From J013 sp038521775 (GTDB taxonomy: Bacteria; Pseudomonadota; Alphaproteobacteria; Rhodobacterales; Rhodobacteraceae), in assembly GCA_038521775.1 (NCBI GenBank), contig JBCBKN010000323.1, forward strand, positions 1 to 5,637: a stretch of 5,637 bases of DNA, in the 5' to 3' direction. Of the stretch, positions 1 to 3,475 are shown piece by piece. The notes under the pieces are model-generated. The model had not been told where the DNA came from. It ran no database searches and saw only the letters and a list, made by a program, of their open reading frames with translations. The position numbers were made by a program, and so were the translations under genes. Position 1 is the stretch's first letter, and each line of letters begins with the position of its first letter.

Positions 1-241
1 CCCCGTCGCTGTCGCCCGACCCGCGCTGGTCGACGCGCAGCGCAGCGTATCCGGACGCGGCAAAGCGCGGATGCATGGCCTCATCGCGCAGGCGGGTGCG
101 GTCGCGGCGGCGATAGGGGATGTATTCCAAAAGCGCCGGCACCGGCAGGTCCCGCGCGCCGTCTGGCAGCCAGAGGCGGGCCGCAAGCCGCGTGCCGTCG
201 GGCATCGGGATCCAGACCGTCTCGATCACCTCAACGGCCAA
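1..241 (-). CDS. CocE/NonD family hydrolase (peptidase S15-like), N-terminal part only
   Basis: The first 80 codons of a gene that runs off the left edge. The translation has the opening typical of the CocE/NonD (X-Pro dipeptidyl-peptidase S15-like) alpha/beta-hydrolases: WIPMPDGTRLAARLWLP (residues 10-26), then VPALLEYIPYRRRD (34-47), then GYAALRVDQRGSGDSDG (64-80). In this family the tyrosine in the EYIPYR stretch helps form the oxyanion hole, and the RGSG.S segment lies upstream of the nucleophile serine, which is outside the window. Members hydrolyse esters or amides (cocaine esterase, cephalosporin acylases, Xaa-Pro peptidases); the substrate here cannot be told. No signal peptide is visible, so it is probably cytoplasmic. 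I chose the TTG at 241-239 because AAGGGA lies 9 bases upstream; a GTG at 229-227 is the alternative. It points the same way as the two exported-protein genes but is 219 bases away, so it may have its own promoter. The family is secure, the exact start less so. Confidence 0.88.
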   Translation of the reverse strand, partial: MAVEVIETVWIPMPDGTRLAARLWLPDGARDLPVPALLEYIPYRRRDRTRLRDEAMHPRFAASGYAALRVDQRGSGDSDG

Positions 242-250
242 CGATATAGA

Positions 251-256
251 TCCCTT
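251..256 (-). promoter_or_regulatory. Ribosome binding site deciding a TTG start
   Basis: On the minus strand this reads AAGGGA, 9 bases before the TTG at 241-239. It is the only good Shine-Dalgarno match near the hydrolase start. It favours the TTG over the GTG four codons further in, which lacks such a match. Confidence 0.55.
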
Positions 257-460
257 GCGACGACCCCTGCCCCAAAAAGGCGCACAGATCTTCCGATATC
301 CGCCAGACCATCACTAACTGCCCACAGCCCCTGCCCGCCGCGCCCGGGCGCGCCCTCAGCCGTCTTTATCGCCCATTTGTGCGTTGCAGGACAGGGGGCG
401 GCCGGTTCTTTGATGCGGCAGGGCCGGGCCGGAGGAGGCGCGGGAGATGCAGGCCCAGCC

Positions 461-760
461 TCAGTTCTGGGCGAAGGCCTGCAGCTCCTCCATCTCGATC
501 AGCCCATTGGCATTGGCATCGATCCGCCCAAAGGCCATGCTGTAGCGGTTCGAGCGCTTGATCAGCCCCGCACGCCCCAGATTGTCGGCGGCATTGAGGT
601 CGATCAGCCGGGTGAATTCCGGCAAGGTGAGCATGCGATCGGCATTCGCATCGGCCTCCCTGAAGTTCTCGGCGGCAAGCGCGCGGTTGGTGTCATTGGC
701 CCATGCGCCCCCTGCGGCCAACAGCGACAGGGCAAGGGCGAGGGGAATTGTGCGAAGCAT
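461..760 (-). CDS. Small exported EF-hand calcium-binding protein
   Basis: A 99-residue protein. Residues 1-21 look like a Sec signal peptide: a short basic start (MLR), a hydrophobic leucine/alanine core, and a probable cut after AWA (19-21), leaving about 78 mature residues in the periplasm. Two EF-hand loops follow. Loop 1 is D37-A-N-A-D-R-M-L-T-L-P-E48, with ligands D37, N39, D41, T45 and E48. Loop 2 is D81-A-N-A-N-G-L-I-E-M-E-E92, with D81, N83, N85, E89 and E92. Loop 1 has Arg instead of the usual Gly at loop position 6, which may weaken it. The length and paired EF-hands fit the small periplasmic EF-hand proteins common in alphaproteobacteria, whose roles are mostly unknown (calcium buffering or sensing are possible). 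The ATG at 760-758 has GGAGA at 772-768, 7 bases upstream. It starts 60 bases after the repeat-protein gene on the same strand, so the two may form one transcript. Family confident, function unknown. Confidence 0.9.
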   Translation of the reverse strand: MLRTIPLALALSLLAAGGAWANDTNRALAAENFREADANADRMLTLPEFTRLIDLNAADNLGRAGLIKRSNRYSMAFGRIDANANGLIEMEELQAFAQN

Positions 761-820
761 CCTGGTGTCTCCGATACCGGTATTGCATGGGGTTCGATGG
801 GCTGTCTTGGGCGAGGGCGC

Positions 821-1126
821 TCAGCGCTTGATCGTCCGCCTGCGGGTGATTGTTCTGTCATTGGGCCCGGTCCGGATGCGCTCGACCGTGCAGCTGCCGC
901 CGACACAGCTGCGCGTGCCCGTGGTGGTGGTGGTGCGGCCATTGGGCCCCACACGCACGACGTCTCGCGTGCAATCGGGGCCGTCGCATGTGCCGGTGAC
1001 ATCGACGCTCCGGGTCTTGCCATTGGGAAGCTCGACACTCTCCTTGCGCTCCCAGCTCTGGGCTTGCGGGGCAAGGCCAAGTACGATCAGCGCAGCAATG
1101 GCCGAAAGGGTCAGCGGTTTGGTCAT
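821..1126 (-). CDS. Small exported protein of three 27-residue repeats with two CX4C motifs
   Basis: A 101-residue protein of no family I recognise. Residues 1-24 form a likely signal peptide (MTKPL start, hydrophobic core AIAALIVLGLA, cut near AQS), so it is probably periplasmic. The mature part is built of repeats with an exact 27-residue period: units at 31-57, 58-84 and a shortened 85-101. Each unit opens with a PN[G/D][K/R]T core at 34-38, 61-65 and 88-92. The two full units carry a CX4C pair, C47/C52 and C74/C79, suited to disulfides in an oxidising compartment. A threonine run lies at 65-69 and the C-terminus is strongly basic (RRRTIKR). The period also shows in DNA: CATTGGG recurs on the plus strand at 859, 940 and 1021, exactly 81 bases apart. 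I chose the ATG at 1126-1124 because AGGA lies 8 bases upstream and it begins a clean signal peptide; a longer TTG start at 1159 would add 11 polar residues in front and is unlikely. The EF-hand gene follows 60 bases downstream. Confidence 0.8.
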   Translation of the reverse strand: MTKPLTLSAIAALIVLGLAPQAQSWERKESVELPNGKTRSVDVTGTCDGPDCTRDVVRVGPNGRTTTTTGTRSCVGGSCTVERIRTGPNDRTITRRRTIKR

Positions 1127-1134
1127 GTCTTCGG

Positions 1135-1138
1135 TCCT
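1135..1138 (-). promoter_or_regulatory. Ribosome binding site deciding the repeat-protein start
   Basis: On the minus strand this reads AGGA, 8 bases before the ATG at 1126-1124. It supports that start, which opens directly into a signal peptide, over the upstream TTG at 1159-1157. Confidence 0.5.
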
Positions 1139-1249
1139 GTTCTTGCTTGGGTCGACCAACGACGCGCGACACTCTGCGCCCTTGATGGGCTCAGACTAGT
1201 CCCGCCATGTCATGGGCGTATCATCGCGCCGAAACACCCTGTCGCCTAG

Positions 1250-1269
1250 GTGTAACGCTGTGTAACGCC
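1250..1269 (+). promoter_or_regulatory. Tandem direct repeat, probable OmpR-family operator
   Basis: GTGTAACGC occurs twice head to tail, at 1250-1258 and 1260-1268, with a period of 10 bases. A poorer third copy (TGTCGCC at 1240-1246) sits 11 bases further upstream. OmpR/PhoB-family regulators bind as head-to-tail dimers to direct repeats spaced 10-11 bp, one DNA turn. The site lies in the divergent intergenic region, 47 bases before the start of the response regulator and about 125 bases before the divergent repeat-protein gene. It is therefore a natural site for autoregulation and possibly for control of both sides. That this regulator binds here is inference. Confidence 0.5.
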
Positions 1270-1302
1270 CCGCGTCCGCGCTTGCCTGGCCCAGAACCTT
1301 GC

Positions 1303-1308
1303 GAGAGA
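1303..1308 (+). promoter_or_regulatory. Ribosome binding site deciding the response-regulator start
   Basis: GAGAGA lies 8 bases before the ATG at 1317. It supports this ATG over an in-frame TTG at 1299, which would place the purine-rich site inside the coding region and add six residues not expected before the first receiver strand. Confidence 0.5.
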
Positions 1309-1316
1309 TTGCGGCC

Positions 1317-2039
1317 ATGACCGAGCGCGCTCCGCTGATCCTGATCGTCGATGACGATGCCGATATCCGGCATTTGCTGGCCGAGTTCCTGCTGCGCGAA
1401 GAGCTTGACGTTGAGACCGCCGGCGATGCCGCCCAGATGGATGCGATGATGCGGCGGCGCAGGCCGGATCTGATCGTGCTCGACCTGATGCTGCCGGGTG
1501 AGGACGGGCTGTCGGTCTGCCGGCGCCTGCGCAGCGATCCCGACGCGCCGGCCATCCTGATGCTGACCGCAAAAAGCGATGAGATCGACCGTGTCGTCGG
1601 GCTGGAGATGGGGGCCGACGATTACCTGGCCAAACCCTTCGGCCCGCGCGAGCTGCTGGCCCGCATTCGCGCGGTGCTGCGCCGGGTCTCGGAGCGACCG
1701 GCCGCTGCGCGAAACCCACGACGCTATGTCTTTGACCGGTTCACGATCGATCTCGACACACGGCAGTTGAGCGAACGCTCCGGCGCACCGCTCAGCCTGA
1801 CCAGCGGCGAGTTCGACCTGCTGGCCTGCTTTGTCGAGCGGCCGCGGCGGGTGCTGTCGCGCGATCAGATCCTCGACCGGCTGCGCGGCCGCGGCGCCGA
1901 GCCGTTTGACCGGACCGTTGACATGCTGGTCTCGCGCCTGCGTCGAAAACTGGCGCAGGCCAACCCGGAGGTCGAGCTGATCAGCACCGTGCGCAACAGC
2001 GGTTACTTGTTCATTGCCAATGTCGAGCCGGCCGCATGA
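1317..2039 (+). CDS. OmpR/PhoB-family two-component response regulator
   Basis: A 240-residue DNA-binding response regulator of normal family length, acting in the cytoplasm. The receiver domain spans about residues 6-120: the acidic pocket is ILIVDDD (8-14, D12 and D13), the phospho-acceptor is D56 in VLDLMLPGEDG, and the switch residues are T84 (MLTAK), Y103 and K106 in GADDYLAKPFGPREL. The C-terminal winged-helix domain (about 140-235) shows the family pattern: PLSLTSGEFDLL, then RPRRVLSRDQILD, the recognition helix region FDRTVDMLVSRLRRKL, and the wing ending in ISTVRNSGYLF. All key residues are present, so it should be a working regulator. Its stop overlaps the kinase start (ATGA at 2036-2039), which marks the kinase as its partner. 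The start is the ATG at 1317, preceded by GAGAGA. A 10-bp direct repeat upstream suggests autoregulation. The subfamily and the target genes cannot be told from sequence alone. Confidence 0.96.
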   Translation: MTERAPLILIVDDDADIRHLLAEFLLREELDVETAGDAAQMDAMMRRRRPDLIVLDLMLPGEDGLSVCRRLRSDPDAPAILMLTAKSDEIDRVVGLEMGADDYLAKPFGPRELLARIRAVLRRVSERPAAARNPRRYVFDRFTIDLDTRQLSERSGAPLSLTSGEFDLLACFVERPRRVLSRDQILDRLRGRGAEPFDRTVDMLVSRLRRKLAQANPEVELISTVRNSGYLFIANVEPAA

Positions 2040-3370
2040 TCGGACGTCTCAGCCTGACCCGCCGCGTCGGTCTGATCGTGCTGATCGGCTTTCTGGCAAG
2101 CTGGCTTGCCATCATCACCGGATCCTTCCTGGCGCTCGGGCTGCGCGAAACCGCCGCTTTGCCCAGCCCGGCCCGGCTGGAGGCGCTGGCCCGTCTGATC
2201 GAACAGGCCCCGCCCGAAATGCGCCGCGACATTCTTTTGTCGGTGAACACCCCGCTTTTTGAAGCACAGCTTCCGGCCGAGGCACCGCCGGTCGAAACCC
2301 CAATGCGGCTGCGCCGGCCCGATGCGCTGGTGGTGCGAAGTTATTACGAGGCCCTGCCCGACCGGCCCCTGCTGGTGCTGCCGCGCACGGCGTTCCGCCC
2401 GGCGCTGAGCTCGCTCAACGCGGTGGAGTTCCAGCTTGGCCTGGCCGAGGGTGAAACGCTGATCGTCAGGACCAGCTCGCCCTTTCAGGTCGCACCGCCC
2501 GGCATGCCGGCGGGCTTTGGTGCCGGTCTTCTGGGCATTGGCATCGCGCTCATCGCCCTGATCATGCTGCACCGCGAGTTTCGGCCATTGTCGCGGCTTG
2601 CCATGGCGGTCGACAAGGTCGGCGCAACCGGCGAGCTGTCCGAGCTGCCCCCGATGCGGCCGCGCTCGCCCGAGATCCGGGCGCTGGTTGAGGCCTTCGA
2701 GCGGTTGCAGGGGCGCATTGCAACGCTGATCCGCGCCCGCATGGCCTTGGTGGGCGGGATCCAGCATGATCTGCGCAGTTTTGCAACACGGCTGCGGCTC
2801 CGCATCGACAAGATCGGCGATCTGGATGAGCGTGAGCGCGCAGCCACCGACATCGCCCATATGATCGCGCTCCTGGACGATGCGCTTCTGGCAAGCCGCG
2901 CCGGGGCCAGCGAGCTTGACGAGGAGCTGGTCGATATCGAGCCCGTGATCGCAGCCGAAGCGGCCGACCGGCACCGATCGGGGCATGCAGTCGCCCTGCA
3001 CAGCACGGATGACGCGCGGCATGCCACAGTGCTGGGCGACCGGCTTGCCCTGCGCCGGATCTTTGCCAATCTCATCGATAACGCCCTGAAATATGGGCAT
3101 TCCGCCAATGTCCACCTGCATGTCGAGCGGCCGGATATCGTGGTCACCGTCGATGATGACGGCCCGGGCATTCCGGCGGAGCGGCGGCAGTATCTGCTTG
3201 AGCCCTTCACCCGGCTCGACCCGTCGCGGGCCCGAACAACCGGGGGCAGCGGGCTTGGGCTCGCAGTGGTCCAGAGCCTTGTGTCGGGCCATGGCGGGCG
3301 GGTCAGCATCGATGACGCGCCAAAAGGCGGTGCGCGCCTGACCGTCAGGCTGCCGATTTTTGATCCCTGA
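2036..3370 (+). CDS. Membrane sensor histidine kinase, partner of the upstream regulator
   Basis: A 444-residue inner-membrane kinase. The first transmembrane helix is about residues 12-36, a periplasmic sensor region of about 120 residues follows (37-158; no known fold recognised), and the second helix is about 159-178. A HAMP-like linker comes next (about 179-232, with the EFRPLSRLA start and the later SPEIRALVEAFERLQ helix). The dimerisation/phospho-acceptor helix has H244 in GIQHDLRSFATRLRLR. The ATP-binding domain has the N box NLIDNALKYG (345-354), G1 box DDDGPGIP (373-380), F box EPFTRLD (389-395) and G2 box GGSGLGLA (403-410). All catalytic elements are intact, so it should autophosphorylate H244 and pass phosphate to D56 of the regulator. 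One oddity: the usual proline five residues after the histidine is replaced (HDLRSFA in place of HDLRTPL). The ATG at 2036 overlaps the regulator's stop and has only a weak ribosome site, which suggests translational coupling. The signal sensed is unknown. Confidence 0.95.
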   Translation: MIGRLSLTRRVGLIVLIGFLASWLAIITGSFLALGLRETAALPSPARLEALARLIEQAPPEMRRDILLSVNTPLFEAQLPAEAPPVETPMRLRRPDALVVRSYYEALPDRPLLVLPRTAFRPALSSLNAVEFQLGLAEGETLIVRTSSPFQVAPPGMPAGFGAGLLGIGIALIALIMLHREFRPLSRLAMAVDKVGATGELSELPPMRPRSPEIRALVEAFERLQGRIATLIRARMALVGGIQHDLRSFATRLRLRIDKIGDLDERERAATDIAHMIALLDDALLASRAGASELDEELVDIEPVIAAEAADRHRSGHAVALHSTDDARHATVLGDRLALRRIFANLIDNALKYGHSANVHLHVERPDIVVTVDDDGPGIPAERRQYLLEPFTRLDPSRARTTGGSGLGLAVVQSLVSGHGGRVSIDDAPKGGARLTVRLPIFDP

Positions 3371-3416
3371 ACGCGGCGCCAAGCCGTCAAAACGCCCCCA
3401 CCCGTTCTTCTGCCGC

Positions 3417-3440
3417 AGCGCAAAATGCGCTAGATTTTGC
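3417..3440. repeat. Two overlapping inverted repeats between the kinase and RTX genes
   Basis: AGCGCA (3417-3422) pairs with TGCGCT (3426-3431) around an AAA loop. GCAAAAT (3420-3426) pairs with ATTTTGC (3434-3440) across 7 bases. The two share bases and cannot form together. The first, followed by ATTTT, could act as a weak terminator for the two-component operon. The second is a 21-bp dyad of the size of a dimeric repressor site, lying just upstream of the RTX gene and covering a possible -10 element (TAGATT, 3431-3436). The arms are plain in the sequence; either role is inference. Confidence 0.4.
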
Positions 3441-3457
3441 CGACGCATTCGGGGTGC

Positions 3458-3463
3458 AGGGAG
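3458..3463 (+). promoter_or_regulatory. Ribosome binding site of the RTX gene, with long spacing
   Basis: AGGGAG lies 12 bases before the ATG at 3476, longer than the usual 5-9. No better in-frame start exists: the only upstream alternative before the in-frame TAG at 3431 is the TTG at 3437, which lacks a site. The long spacing may lower translation. Confidence 0.45.
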
Positions 3464-3475
3464 CACGCAACGACC

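Noticed and set aside
340..351. Perfect 12-bp palindrome GCGCCCGGGCGC
   Set aside because: It has no loop and no T-tract, and such palindromes arise readily in GC-rich DNA. Not convincing as a terminator or operator.
774..783. Palindrome ATACCGGTAT just upstream of the EF-hand gene
   Set aside because: Short, single copy and without a known matching factor. It abuts the ribosome site, but nothing supports a regulatory role.
1194..1215. Palindrome GACTAGTC and the nearby CCATG-T-CATGG inverted repeat in the divergent region
   Set aside because: Both are short and single. They could be operator halves, but are no stronger than chance in 190 bases; the TGTAACGC repeat is the better candidate.
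71..1249. 392-codon open frame on the plus strand across the left region
   Set aside because: It is antisense to three minus-strand genes that have recognisable family motifs or signal peptides and good ribosome sites. Its own translation is low-complexity and has no domain.
3408..3436. Possible sigma-70 promoter for the RTX gene (TTCTGC, 17 bases, TAGATT)
   Set aside because: The -10 is fair but the -35 matches only its first two bases; too weak to list as a promoter.
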